From: Numida meleagris
Lineage: Eukaryota; Chordata; Aves; Galliformes; Numididae
Reading direction: 5' to 3'
Assembly (NCBI RefSeq): GCF_002078875.1
Contig: NC_034420.1
Coordinates: forward strand, 3,088 to 67,087
Length of the DNA: 64,000 nt
Each line of letters begins with the position of its first letter. Positions within the stretch are counted from its first letter, which is position 1. The translations under genes and the position numbers were made by a program. The notes beneath the pieces are model-generated. The model worked only from the letters and a program-made list of their open reading frames with translations. It had not been told where the DNA came from and ran no database searches. Below are positions 9,709-21,921 of the stretch, piece after piece.

Positions 9709-9834
9709 TCCCTCCCCTCTTTCCTTTTTTTTTTCTTTTTCTCTTCCTCTTTTTCTTATTCTCTGTTTCTTTTTCTTTTTTCTCTTTCTCTTTCTCTTTC
9801 TCTTTCTCTTTCTCTTTCTCTTTCTCTTTCTCTT

Positions 9835-9914
<80 letters not shown>

Positions 9915-9960
9915 TCTTTCCCTCACTCTTTCCTTTTTCTTTTTCCCTTTCTTTTTTTCT
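9709..9960 (+). repeat. (TTTCTC)n polypyrimidine tract
   Basis: About 250 bp that are pyrimidine on the plus strand except for three purines (A 9758, G 9765, A 9925). The core at 9766-9924 is 159 uninterrupted pyrimidines built mainly of TTTCTC hexamers, passing into (CT)n near 9880-9908. A spurious 119-codon frame at 9644-10003 consists largely of Leu/Phe/Ser repeats from this tract and is not a gene. Such mirror-symmetric tracts can form intramolecular triplexes (H-DNA). Confidence 0.95.
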
Positions 9961-12900
9961 GTCTAAAAGGATTCAAACTGCCCAGCTGGATATCAGCTTG
10001 TAGGAATTTTGGCATGCTACTGGAGTGCTTCTTAGCCTCCCTCTCAAAACATGCATTATTTTCAACACCAGGTGGTAGTCCACAACTTCACCAGTATCTT
10101 TGCTTCCTCGTTGATTTATTTCATTTATCTCATTCTATTGCTTGAGACATGAATCTTGGTAGCTAAAGAAAGAAATGTTCCACAGAAATGCCAGTGCAAC
10201 AGTTATGGGTGACTCTGGGACAGCTATAAGAATGAATGCAAGCTGCCTGTCTGAATAAGGAGTACATCACATGAAATGAACTTTTAAATCTCAAGTCCAA
10301 ATCTAGATGTGTATAGTTTTGAATATATGGAAGGAAAAAAAACAACCCCCCCCAAAAACAGCTGTGTGCTGTGTGCACTATCATCTGCCATCCAGAGGGT
10401 AACACCAGTGTTTTAAGTACAGTAACAAATAGATGTTCTTTACCCTGTTACTCAGTAGATGGAGTATGAGCTACTTTTACATGAAGCAATAGACTCCTTG
10501 CTGTACAGTCTCTTTGTTCATGGACACTTCCCCCCAAATACACATATCAAAAAGATATCAGAGAAAAGTATTTGCCAAACTCTTTAGGCTGAACAGAACA
10601 AATGCATGCAGTGTTTCTTTCTTTCTTTCTATGCAATCTTCATTTCTTCGTGTGCATGCCTCACGAGAAAAGCATGAAAAAGATCAAGCTAGAGTGGCAC
10701 AAATCATTGAGATCCAGAAACATTAAAATACAGCACAAATTTTCTTCAAGGTTGATGTGTTGATGTGTACAGGGGAACTACAGAAAAATACAAGGCTTTA
10801 AATTTACATAACATTCAAACATGTCTATTGATACTGTATCTCAAAATCTGAGGTTTTTAAGTTGCTCTCTGTCTCTCACATAATTAATGGCTCAAATGCT
10901 ATCTGACTTAGGAACAGCGAGCCACAGCTGGCTGAAAACGCAGCTTCCATAAGAAAATATTTGATATTCTCCAGTGTTGCAAAGGAGATAACATAGAAAA
11001 AAAAAATCATAGCAGATTCTGCAACATGCTACTGCTTTCTGCTCTTACCCAGCAGCCATCCATTTGCTGTCCGTGGTTTGAAATCTAGGGGCAGCATCAG
11101 CACAGCGCACGCGCTGCATACAGGATCCGGGAGCAGCAGCATTACACGGGACAGAAATCTGGGTCAGAGGGGCATGAACTGTCACGGCTCCATTACAAAG
11201 GTCAGCACCAGTAAATGTAGCCTAGCGGAAGAACTTCTGAATGGGAGGTGTGTTATGTAATAAACTGTTGTGCTGTGTGCTGAAGGAAGCTTTGAAGAGA
11301 GCTTCACTTTGTACTAAGGTTGCTATTAGGAGGTATAATGAAGTGTTATCCAGCAAAGAGAAGACATATAAATGATAGACAGGCAACTATCAGAGAGTTG
11401 GGAAGGAAATAGAAGAGAGTGTCAGAACTGGAACACACTATTGTGTGAGCTGAAAGAAAATGGTCAAATCAGAGAAAGCTTTTCATAACATTGAAGCAAC
11501 AGCAGCAACAAACAAACTAGTGTAACTAACAAACCACTAGAGTATTCAAACTGATATGAATGGTCAGACGGATTTCTTAGAAAGGCTGAAATAGTGTTCA
11601 GATAGAAGCTCTTCCTGCAGCGTCTGAGGTTTCACATCAAATTGCAGAAAAACAATGACCCCCCCTTCCTACTGGACAGACATTTGCACCCACTTTTGAA
11701 ATCAAAATGTGTGATATTATACACACTGGCAAATAATATCAAGTCTGAAAACTGATTCTGTTGTAAATTAAATAGTGAAAGACACTGAGGATAGAGCAGA
11801 GGGGTACAATACTGCTTCCTTAGCCCATGGAAACAAAATCCTAACAGTGCTCTGAAGCTTTCTGAATTAACTTTGTAAACATCTCTGAATGTATTATTTT
11901 GCCCGCTTTCTAATTAGAACAGAAAGCCCCTTCATAAAACTTTTCTCATGTACTTTTACAGGAAAACTGGAAATGGAATTTATAATGGCACAGGCACTTC
12001 CCATATTCTTAGGACCTCTTCAGTTCTTGGGGTTTCTTTTTCTTTTTCATTTTTTTTTGTTACTTCTGCTATTTGAATGAATGCTAAAGTTAAGACAGCT
12101 CTGAAGGATAGCTGAAACCACTATACATTTCCATGTCACTCGCTACTTTACCTGCAGATACACCTTTTCCACAGAAAATAAGGGTAGAAATTCACTGATT
12201 TTGTCCAAGTGGGTGATATTCTGAACTATCCTGCAAGGATAGGTGACCCTGCTGTGAGTCCCAGTTTCTCACCATGGTTACACCGGCTGCTGAAGAGAAG
12301 GATATTTAAGCAAACATTCAACTACAGTAGGCAGTAGACTTCAGTTAGGTTCTTTCCTTGCAATTAATTAGCTGAACATCACTGGAGGCCAAAGTTTGCA
12401 GATATTCAACAAGTATCTTATCCATTACTTATAAGACGTTTATAGAAGTGAATAGGAGTTTAAACTTGAAGTTACAGTAGTTGGGCCAAAAATGATCATC
12501 ATTCTTAAGAAAAACACGCACGGAAGTGACAACATAGCCATGATAGCAAAGTTTCTCTATTTCCCAGCAAAAGTGCCCCATCTTGTGGATCCCTTCAGTT
12601 GCTGCTCCATGGAACACTGAGGTGTAATTATTAAATATTTAGCTGGTGGTTGTGCCAAAACTGAGGAGCATCCTGGCCTTACCTTTACTGCTCTCATCCT
12701 GTCGGCGCTTTAGAGATATCCTGGCTGTTGTCATGGATTCTGCTAACCCCAACCCAGAGACCCCCAAACAAATTCACCATTGCTCTGCTCCTGCCTTTCC
12801 TCCTGCGCTGGGAAGTCTTCCATTAGAAGTATCATGGGAGTGCAGCATCAGAATCCAATTTCTAAAAGGGATGCTGTGTACAAAGCATGTCAGGAGGTTC

Positions 12901-14243
12901 CGCTGGAATGACCTCTGCCACTCTCCCTAAAGGGTCCTATGTCTATTCAGTGCTTAAACAGAGGTGCTCTGTGCTGTTTAAGACAACATACAGCATCATG
13001 CACTTGATATATATGTCCAGTATGTAGGATCCCTGGGCTTGTTCTTCAGTGCCAGGATGATATAGGTCTCCTGCAATTCCTGCATTGCACCTTCAGTAGA
13101 CCCAGTGTTACACTGTCCAATCTACAGATATCCTGATTACTTTTCCATGTGGCACTGGCTGCCAACAAGCAGGTGAAGGAGGCTGACTTGTTTCTTGGGC
13201 TTGGGCCCCAAGGCAAAGAGCAGAAGTCCCAAACAAGGGAAAGGAAGCGCTCACAGCCACCAGGAAGCAGAAGAAAGGAACAAATTAACCCTCCAGTTCC
13301 CACTGTCTCATCTTTTTTTACTAATTTCTCACAGATAGTCCTCTCATTTTGTGGCATCACCTTCAAGTCTCATGAGGAGAGTGCAGCTTAATGGAAAGAA
13401 GATTGTGTCGGGGAGATTTGATATCTTTTTCTGACAAGATTACAAATATGTATAATAATGGAAACTGCTCTGTTGGTACAACATAGTTAGATTTTTATAA
13501 GGCCTGACTTTCTGCTTCCAGCATTCGGATAAATAAGTGAAAACAAGAGCACCAAGGAAAATTAGAAGCACACATCCAGAATCAAATTGAATCTGCCTAG
13601 TTGATAGCCTCAGTGTGATTAGTGGTGATGTAACAAATAAATGCAGTGAGAGGAGTAATGCCCTGTAAATACTTTTTTCTTGTGCCTTGCCTACACAATG
13701 TTTTTCAACGATATGGAGAATTAATGTTAGTGTAAACATGCATTTGTTCCTAGGAAGTTTTCAGATCATAAAGGAGTTGGGATGGTGATAAAAAGGCCAA
13801 CGAACGTTTCAGAGAGCTGTGGAATGCTTGGGATGGCAGAAAAATTTCAAATAAGGCACTTTTTAAATAAAATAAAACACAGTACCATGCCTGCAGGAAC
13901 AAAGAATCATACACAGACATACGTCTCTGGACAGTGGTCCAGAAATTATCAGCTATGGAGAGATTAGAAATTTCTGTAGGCAACCTCTTGAGAACTACTG
14001 GGAAGTCTTACACAAAGCATGGGTACTGCAGATGAACACTAAATATCAATATAACATTTTGTTTATGGAAGGCATTGGAATGCTGCCTCCCTTTCAAAGT
14101 TATTCATATTTCACTGAGGAACAGTGAGAGTGATATATGACCTAGAGTACTAGACACAGCCTGAAAAAGTCCGGTCTCTGACTTACAGTGAAGTTATAGG
14201 ATATTGGATCATACTCTGATGAGCAAATATCTATCAGATGGTT
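9961..14243. other. 4.3 kb without recognisable gene or repeat
   Basis: No coding exon, RNA gene or interspersed repeat was recognised. Minor details: a (TTTC)n run at about 10614-10630, a CACCAGGTGGTAG motif at 10066-10078 that resembles a CTCF core, and a small CpG-containing patch near 11100-11160. Open frames are all 106 codons or shorter and show no domain. Confidence 0.5.
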
Positions 14244-14565
14244 TGTGGGGGGAGATGTAACAACAAAGAGCTCAACAGACTCTGGTAGATCTTATTCCTA
14301 TGAGGCCTCTGGAGTCTGGAGACAGGGCCAAGGTGTAAACAGAATACTCCTTTAGTATGCACAGCTAATGTGGTCACATCTGGGACAGTTAAGGAACCCT
14401 TTGTTTGTTATCTATGTTGTTGTGAAGAACTTAAGGATAATTAACTGTGAGTGGAGTTACTGCTTATGAGTGAAGGATATATAAGATGTGTGTAAAACAC
14501 AATAAAGAACTTGCTATTCTGATGCCACACCGACTGAGAATTCTCTAATGGGACAAGTGCCGACA
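14244..14565 (+). mobile_element. Solo LTR of an avian ERV
   Basis: A 322-bp unit with the signals of a retroviral LTR in plus orientation. It starts TGTGGGGGGAGATGTAAC and ends CGACA. Inside are GATATATAAG (a TATA box near 14477-14486) and an AATAAA polyadenylation signal near 14501. The flanking hexamers ATGGTT (14238-14243) and ATGACT (14566-14571) match at four of six positions, differing by two transitions, and could be an aged 6-bp target duplication. No gag, pol or env sequence is next to it, so it is a solo LTR from recombination between the two LTRs of a provirus. Exact family not assigned. Confidence 0.75.
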
Positions 14566-15092
14566 ATGACTCTCTAACCTAGCAAGGATATCTGATATGT
14601 CCTTGTTATGATCTGGAAGTTCAAAGAATTAAAAATAGGGGATAAAGCCAAATTTAAAACAGCAAGAAGTCATGACTAAGGCACATGGTGCATTTTCTCT
14701 CATTTTTTTCCTTGAAGTCAATAGCAGGTGTCTTTCTAGAGATAGATCGCACTTTTATCCCTGTCACAGGGATCAGTGAGTACAAATATGTAATATACAC
14801 AAAGCAGATTAGATGTTCACAACATTTCTCCTGCTCCTGTGAAATGTATCCACTGGTATCTAGCACATTCCAGGTTATAGATGATGTTTTCTATATTTAG
14901 CCTATCCACATTTGATTCCCAAATTCTGTTGTAAAGGACAAACAAAAAGTGGGATGTGAAAACTATGCATCTATTAGTTTTCAAGATGATCTTTGCTTTA
15001 TTTATTCAACAAAAAGACTCCTCTGGAATTACATTTTAAACAACACAAAGAACAAAATTCAGGTTTCTTTCACCTTTGTGTTGCTAGCTGAG
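14566..15092. other. Short spacer between two LTRs
   Basis: About 530 bp with no recognisable gene. The two flanking LTRs are of different types, so this is not the inside of a single provirus. Confidence 0.5.
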
Positions 15093-15688
15093 TGTCATGG
15101 TTTTGGTTGGGATAGAGTTAATTTTCTTCATGATGCTGTACAATCCTGTGCTTGGGATTTTTGATGCAAATAGTGGTAATAACACACCAATGTTCTAATT
15201 GATTCAGGGCAGTGCTTGCACAGATCCAAGGGCTTTTCTGCCTCTCATGCTGCCCCACCAGCAAGCAGGCTGGGCTTCCGCAAGGAGCTGGGAGGAGACA
15301 GCCAGTGCAGCCGACCCAGCCTGACTAAAGGAATATTGCATACTGTATGACATCATGCTCAGTGATGAAAGCTGGGGTAATAAGAAGGCTTGGGGGGACG
15401 TTCAAAATGATGGCATTTGTCTTCCCAAGACGCTGTTATGCATAATGAGACCTTCTTTCCTGGTAGTGGCTGAACATCTGCCTGTCAATGGGAAGTAGTG
15501 AATGAATTCCTTGCTGTGCTTTGCTTGTGTGCCCAGCTTTTGCTTTACCTATGATGCTGTCATTGTCTTCATCTCAACCCATGACTTCCTGCATTTTTAC
15601 CTCTCTGATTTTCTTCCTCACCCCACACAGGGAGAGTGAGCAAGGGACCATGTGGCTCTGAGCTGCCTGCTGGTCTTAAACCACAACA
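15093..15688 (+). mobile_element. Solo LTR (ERV, common avian type)
   Basis: A 596-bp plus-strand LTR beginning TGTCATGGTTTTGGTTGGGA and ending TCTTAAACCACAACA, so it has the usual TG...CA ends. Internal blocks match the widespread avian LTR layout I remember: GATAGAGTTAATTTTCTTCAT, TGTATGACATCATGCTCAG, GGGGACGTTC, and GTGAATGAATTCCTTGCTGT followed by the CATCTCAACCCATGA region. Its 3' 40 bp match those of the LTR at 5211-6270. No internal retroviral sequence is attached and no target duplication is obvious. Confidence 0.85.
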
Positions 15689-18600
15689 TAGTGTTAAATA
15701 AAACTGGAGATCTTCGTAGAAGTTAAAAAAATAACAAGGATAAAGATCAAACTTCAGATATTTTGTAACAAACAGAAGTCCTTTTGCTTCAAATTGAGAC
15801 ATATGTGAGCATCAGATCTTGCTTCCTGTGAATCCATTTCCCACAGGGCTCTTTCCAAGTAACAGTCTCACCTCTGTGTTATCCCTCAGGGAATGCATAC
15901 ATGTGTATTAAAGAGAATTCACATACACACACATATACATACTATTCTGACATTCTGGAAACATTACTTTTCAATTCCAATTGTCTTCTGAAGAGTAGGT
16001 GTCCTCCTCATCCTCTAGCTATACTTGGGTTTGCTTTTCTGCTTTGTAGAACCAGTTCTGCTCTGTCTGTTTGACAAAAGTGTTGATGAATATGCATCTG
16101 CAGGGTCATATGCTGGCCATGCTGGCCTTAGTAATGTCTGTATTCAGCTGCTTCCCTATCTGCCATTTCATACTCTGAAACAACAAGCTTTAAGAAGATG
16201 AATACCAATTTGATGTCTTATACTTTACATTTCGCATTACACCTATTTACCAGGCAGTGAAAACCTTCTGACTCTCATCAGAAATGGTGTTTTCTGCCAA
16301 TAAAATTGTAAATCCTCTTGCTTATATTAGGAACATATTTGATCTATGTTCAGTGAAACTGCAGACTTGGGATTCTCACAAATCCTGCATTTGTACCATT
16401 GCTTTTTAAAGTGAAATATGAGTTTAATCTGCCTTAACCAGAATAGGACCGCCTTTGACATGTCCTTGGTCACTACATCACCTGGCCCACTGAGCAGTAT
16501 GTTACCATTTTCTTTCAAGTATCTCTGTACTTCTAGGAGACTTCTTGCGGTCCTGAAGTCCCTCACTACATCCCACTCCAGGGCTTCTTCAGCTACCCTA
16601 ACTTAACATCTGCACAACCAAGGCCTGTTGATGCTCGTTTTGTATAGCCTGTCTTCACTCTCACTCTCTTATGTAATTCCATTTTGTCTTTGAGCACAGC
16701 CAGGACATTGCTGCTCGCTTGTGACTCCTTGTATGTGGGCAGTCTGCTTGCTTTCCTCCCCCTGTGGCCTTCTCAACACTGCATAACTGAAAGTGTGCTC
16801 CATATTTCTGTTCTCTTACATTTTATTTCTAATTTCCTCCTAACTCTTGACTCATATCCTCGAGCTTCTTGATCACACTATATTTCCTGTCTTAAACAAA
16901 GCATCATTTATTGCCAGGAAACAGTCGCAGATTTTAAATCACTTCCCATTTATGTAGAAAGCCTCACCTCTGGGCTTTAGCTTCAGGACATAGAAACTCA
17001 CACAAATGCAGGAACCCATACCACCAGCATGTCCTTGGATCCCATTCTCCTGCTTGGCCCGAGTTTCAATTCCCATATATCCTGGAAACCTGTAAGGATA
17101 TATTCTTTTAATGAGAAAAACATCTTCCTGGTTCCAAAAGTCCGACCAGTGTTTTCTCTTCATTAATTGTCGAGATGATTGCCAGTGGAGGTAGAAGAAG
17201 ACACATGCCTCATCTGTGGTACAAATGCCTGTACTTCTCTGGAGAGCCTCAATTTCATTTTCCACAAGGCAATAGTAACAAAAGTAGTTCACTACAGTAC
17301 CATGAAGTGCTTAAAACCTGGCTGAACCTTCAACCACCACAGCAATTTGTGAACCACGTCCCTCTGGTTCTCCTATCCTTCAGTTTTTCTGAATAAACTT
17401 TTCAGGGATGTTTCTTTCATCGTTCTTTCTCCTTTAATAAAAGCCACAATACTACAGAATATTGATTCTCTGCCATTTGCAAGGCCTACTCTCATATGAG
17501 GTAATGGTGTGAAGCAGCTTAATGCTTATTTTAGAGTATATTTTGCTGCCCTCACAGGACTTGTCATCAATAGCACTGGGGGGTCTGTTTAACAATGACC
17601 TAAATTCACTCAGAAGCATAAAGCTGGAATTCAGTATTTAACAGTCTGCTGTCAGTCTCCTAATAAGCCCAGGAACCCTCTCTTAACTGCATGTGATTTA
17701 ATTTATAATGGAGCATTTTAAAGAGAAAGACAAATAATCCCCTGTAAGTAAACCCTGGGGGCAGGATGTCTTAGTCTAAGGAACATGACCAGGATGTGGG
17801 TAAAACAGAGCGGTAATGAAACATTAACTTTTACTCCTTTACAGGGCTATAACACATGAATACTACCAACAGGAACTAGGAGAGAGGATTTAATGTGTTA
17901 ACCACACAATCAGGAATATTTCATGCTTAGAGTTTCCTCACAGACAGGGCTTACAGCTGCAGTTCCCACAGACTAGCTAAAAAAGATTCTTGTGCAGGAC
18001 ATCTTCACTCACTTCTTGCGCCCTTTGCTAGTGACAGCATTAACTTATCTCCCCAAAAGATCATGGCATTGTTTGTATCTGACACTGCTGTTTCCAGTGT
18101 CTTGATATTTGATTCTCACCTCATTTGTCTTTTGTATTAATGATAGTGAAGTTTGAGGAGAGTTCTGGAAGATATTTCATAGCAAAGTACTAGGAAGCAA
18201 GGGAAATATGGAAGAGAGTAAGTAATCTCTACATATAAAAAAAAAAAGTCAAGACAAAACCCTCAGAACTAATCTGTTTCTAATGATATTAATGAGTTAT
18301 TTGTTATCACATGCTGGGTATCTATGTTGCCAGTAGAATTACAAAGCACCACCTTTTGGCTGCCTCATTACCTGAAAGAGCAGGTACCTCAGCTATCAGC
18401 TCTGGCCTTTATTTCAAGGTGGTTCTGTAGAGCTGATAATGCACAGAAAGCCCTGGGGGAGCAGCTGAAGGAGAGCAGGGCAAAGGCAGAAAACTTCTGC
18501 ACAACGTCAGAGTTGAAAAACCCTCGTGCAAAAAAAAGAGGTAGCATCCCACAAAGAAATGAACAGTGGTTATTGCTGCTTAATGATATCATTACATCGT

Positions 18601-21600
18601 CATTAAGATCAGGAGATAGACACTGGAGGATGTTGCCCTTAGTTTGAACTGATCAAAGTGAGAATGCTTTGAATCCTCTGATCTCTTCATGACATCCTAC
18701 AACGCGTTCTGGTGCATAAAACTCTTCCCAGTCATTTGACTGTGTGCCTTTCCATGCCTTCCATATATTAAAAAACCATGTATTTTAACCAGCAGTCTAG
18801 TAAGCTACATGCTGTATTAAAAGAAGAGAGGGTAGCAGGGAGCTCAGCTTGCAGAAAAGTGGACCTTCATACATGAAATAAACACCAAATTAATTTTTTC
18901 ATACTGTATGCTGTTCCCATGCCTTGTGCATTATTTTCTCTAGAAGTTTTAGAAAGTCACAAGGTACTAATAAAGGTAGTAGACAGGATCAGTAAGAAGA
19001 TAACATTTTTTCCCAAATCCAGTCTCTTAGTGTGCTTCTTTCTGATATTTAGGTGCACCTCACACACAAAGACATCATCCATAATATTCTTACTAGAGGA
19101 GGTGTAATATACCATCCTCTCAGGAGTCATAAGTGACACTTGGCACTCCAGAAAAAGACATGTCCAAAGATACCTAATACTTACACAGTTTTAATGATGT
19201 AGTTGCAGTTTGGTTTATTAGTGGAAGTATACTGATATTTTTAATTTATTATGATGACAGGAGTCACAGTGATCAGTCTACTACATAATTCAGCCGCTAC
19301 ATCTTAACATAAGTCAGATGCCTTTGAAAATCAAAGTTTTACTCACCAACAAATGGAGTTAGTATCTCTTGACATCAAGGAGAAACCCTGAAAGATGTCC
19401 CTGCCCAAGGCAAGATTGCTGCTGTGCAGCCTGCTGCTTCAGCAAGGAGAGCTCCAATTAGGCCTTCTCTGACTGCTATATTTGTAAGATGAAGTGATTG
19501 GCTCATATTCAGGCTTAGTATCTTACCACATTGCTTTCAACCTCTCGATGTAATTTGTTGTTCGTTCATGAGAGATTTCAATACATCACCCGTTCATGGC
19601 TATGACCATAAGCACTCGCCTGGTGGTTTAATATTAATGAGCTGTCTGGTCCAGGGAAAAGTCACATCGAAGACTTCCGTGGTTCCTAAGCCTGAGCAAG
19701 GCTTATGTCAAGTGCAGAAACTGAGCCTATCTTTTACAGCAAGACAACTGTGCGTTTTGGCAGTTTCCTAGATTGGTGCTAAATGCCTTTTTTCATATAT
19801 TTCTTTCTAGCATCCCCTGTAAATTTAAATAGACAACAAATTCAAATACACTCTTACATCTCTGTGCTTTGTTTAATACAATGAACTGCTAGCAAGTTTC
19901 CTATTTTCTAAACAACAGACATGAAGGTTTTCTAATATTTTTAATAAACTGCAGTCCCAGATCCATCTGTAATTCTGACTGATTTATATTCTTTCTGTTT
20001 CTGTAATATCCGTTTTAAAACAAATAGATGTCTACATCGCGCAGGAGAGCGTGTATGTGTTCCTAAGCTCAGCCAGTCCAAAGAAATACTATCAAGTGAT
20101 AAAAGTCTTGAAGGAAATTAAACATGAGGAAAGAGAGCTGAAAATGTTTAGCTTAGGGAGAAAGAGATGAGGAAGTGCGATAAAAGTCTACAAAAAACAA
20201 ATGTATCAACAGTGAAGCAAGAACTAGCAGAGACACGGGGGTACCAAACCAACCATGTGTACAAAATGGCTTAGGGGAAGATGCAGGCTATACACAGAGG
20301 AACAGTTGGGTTTTATTTACATATAAATCCCTGTAAGTACAAACATAATCTCCATATAAAATCACATTCTAAAGTTGATTAAAGTTGATTATGGTAGAAT
20401 TTTTTACTATTCTGGATTAAAACTGAGAAATAGACAAGGAAAGATAACGAGCAACATTCTTGACCTACTTGATTATTTGCCTCCTAGTAGCTCTTTTTGA
20501 AGTGAGAAAACTACAAGTTTACGGAGAAGTACCTAAAATTTAAGAGAAAGTGCTGTAGTAATGGAATCAAATCAGCATTCCTGCTATTAAGATACCAGGT
20601 TTAGCCTCTGTTTGACAGAGTTATGGAAAGGCATAAATAAGAGATTGTGTTCCATCTCTTCTTCATAATTACAACTTGTATTACTTGCATCATTTATTAA
20701 ATGGTCATGATAGTGCAGAAGAAGTTTATACCATCACCATCAAGTATACAATGCTTTTTTTTGACAAAGAGCCCATGATCTGACTGTTCTGCAGTAGCCA
20801 TGACATCAGCCATCAGTTGGTAACAGCATTTCTGTTACAAGACAAACAAGAACATACTTAGAAAATACGAAGAAAATCTGATCATTAGAGGAAGCCATTT
20901 TCCCCCAGAATAGAAACTATTGTTTTAAAAAATAAAATGTGCTGAAGGAAACTGGTATACTGCCAGGTCAAAACAAAGAAAGAATGAAAGGGAAGGGGAA
21001 AAAAAAAGGAAGAAAGAAAGAAGAAAAGAAAGAAGTAGAGCATTCAAAGATTAAGCAACTGTGCAAAATGAGAAAGACTCCATCCCAGAATCCTGAGGCA
21101 ACTGCTATAAAAACTGGGCCAATATTAGCATATGTATTCAGTACGCTCCTAGAAGCAAGGAGATGTTCGGAACAATTTTAAAACAACACCTGTCTTGTAA
21201 ACTAAGGAAAATACAAGAATCAAAAAAATGCAGGTTTAAGACTGGAAGGGTAACAGAGGACACCATTAAGCCTAGATGGAGCAGGCCAGCTGGACTGTCA
21301 TGATTTAATTAAGGAGAGTTTGACTCTGTGGGATTTACACATGGGAGGTTATTCCTATCAAATCTGACAGAATTTTTCACAGTGGTAACAAATATCACAG
21401 AAGGAAACTGTGGACATAAAACTGATTTGACACAGTACTGCATACTGTTAAATTAGAAAATGTAATGATTAGGGAATATAACGCATGAAAAGCTTGCAAA
21501 AGGAAAAAGCTGTCTTTGAAATGAAATACATGAAATCAAAAGATAAAATGTAGATCAAATTTTAATTGGTTCAGCTTCATCAAATTAAATGTATCTTGTC

Positions 21601-21741
21601 TACCCCCAATATCTTTTGCCCTACTAATCATAGAGGCATAATACACCAATTTTAATTAGTTTTACCAATTTCATGCTTTTCTGCTTCATCTGCTGCTTTA
21701 AAGGACATAAATGGTACACTATCTGAATGTGAGCATGCTTT
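15689..21741. other. 6 kb with no recognised gene
   Basis: AT-rich sequence without a convincing exon, RNA gene or simple repeat of note. A minus-strand reading near 16430-16566 contains GDVVTKDMSKA, which vaguely resembles a CR1 ORF2 segment (see findings). A 10-bp direct duplication (AAAGTTGATT) is at 20372-20391. Purine-rich sequence at 20980-21040 produces a Lys-rich frame with no meaning. Confidence 0.45.
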
Positions 21742-21845
21742 AGAATCAGAATCACTGAGTCACCTAGGTTGGAAAAGACCTCTACAATCATCCAGTCCAA
21801 CCATCCACCTGTCACCAATATTTCCCACTAAACCATGTCCCTTTA
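21742..21845 (-). mobile_element. CR1 LINE 3'-end fragment
   Basis: Minus-strand CR1 terminus. On the plus strand it shows AGAATCAGAATCACTGAGTC, then GGTTGGAAAAGACCTC, ATCATCCAGTCCAACC and CTAAACCATGTCCC. It is 5'-truncated after about 100 bp. It lies 75 bp from the 3' end of a second, longer and more diverged CR1 in the same orientation. Confidence 0.9.
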
Positions 21846-21921
21846 TTTTATTCTGGTTTTGTCTTTCTCTCCTGGGACTCACTATTGAGCTGCTTTACTA
21901 GAAACCAGGTTTCGCATCATT

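Noticed and set aside
9644..10003. 119-codon frame rich in Leu, Phe and Ser
   Set aside because: Most of the frame is translated pyrimidine repeat.
14244..15688. A complete provirus bounded by the two LTRs at 14.2 and 15.1 kb
   Set aside because: The two LTRs differ in sequence and ends, and the 530 bp between them has no retroviral coding sequence.
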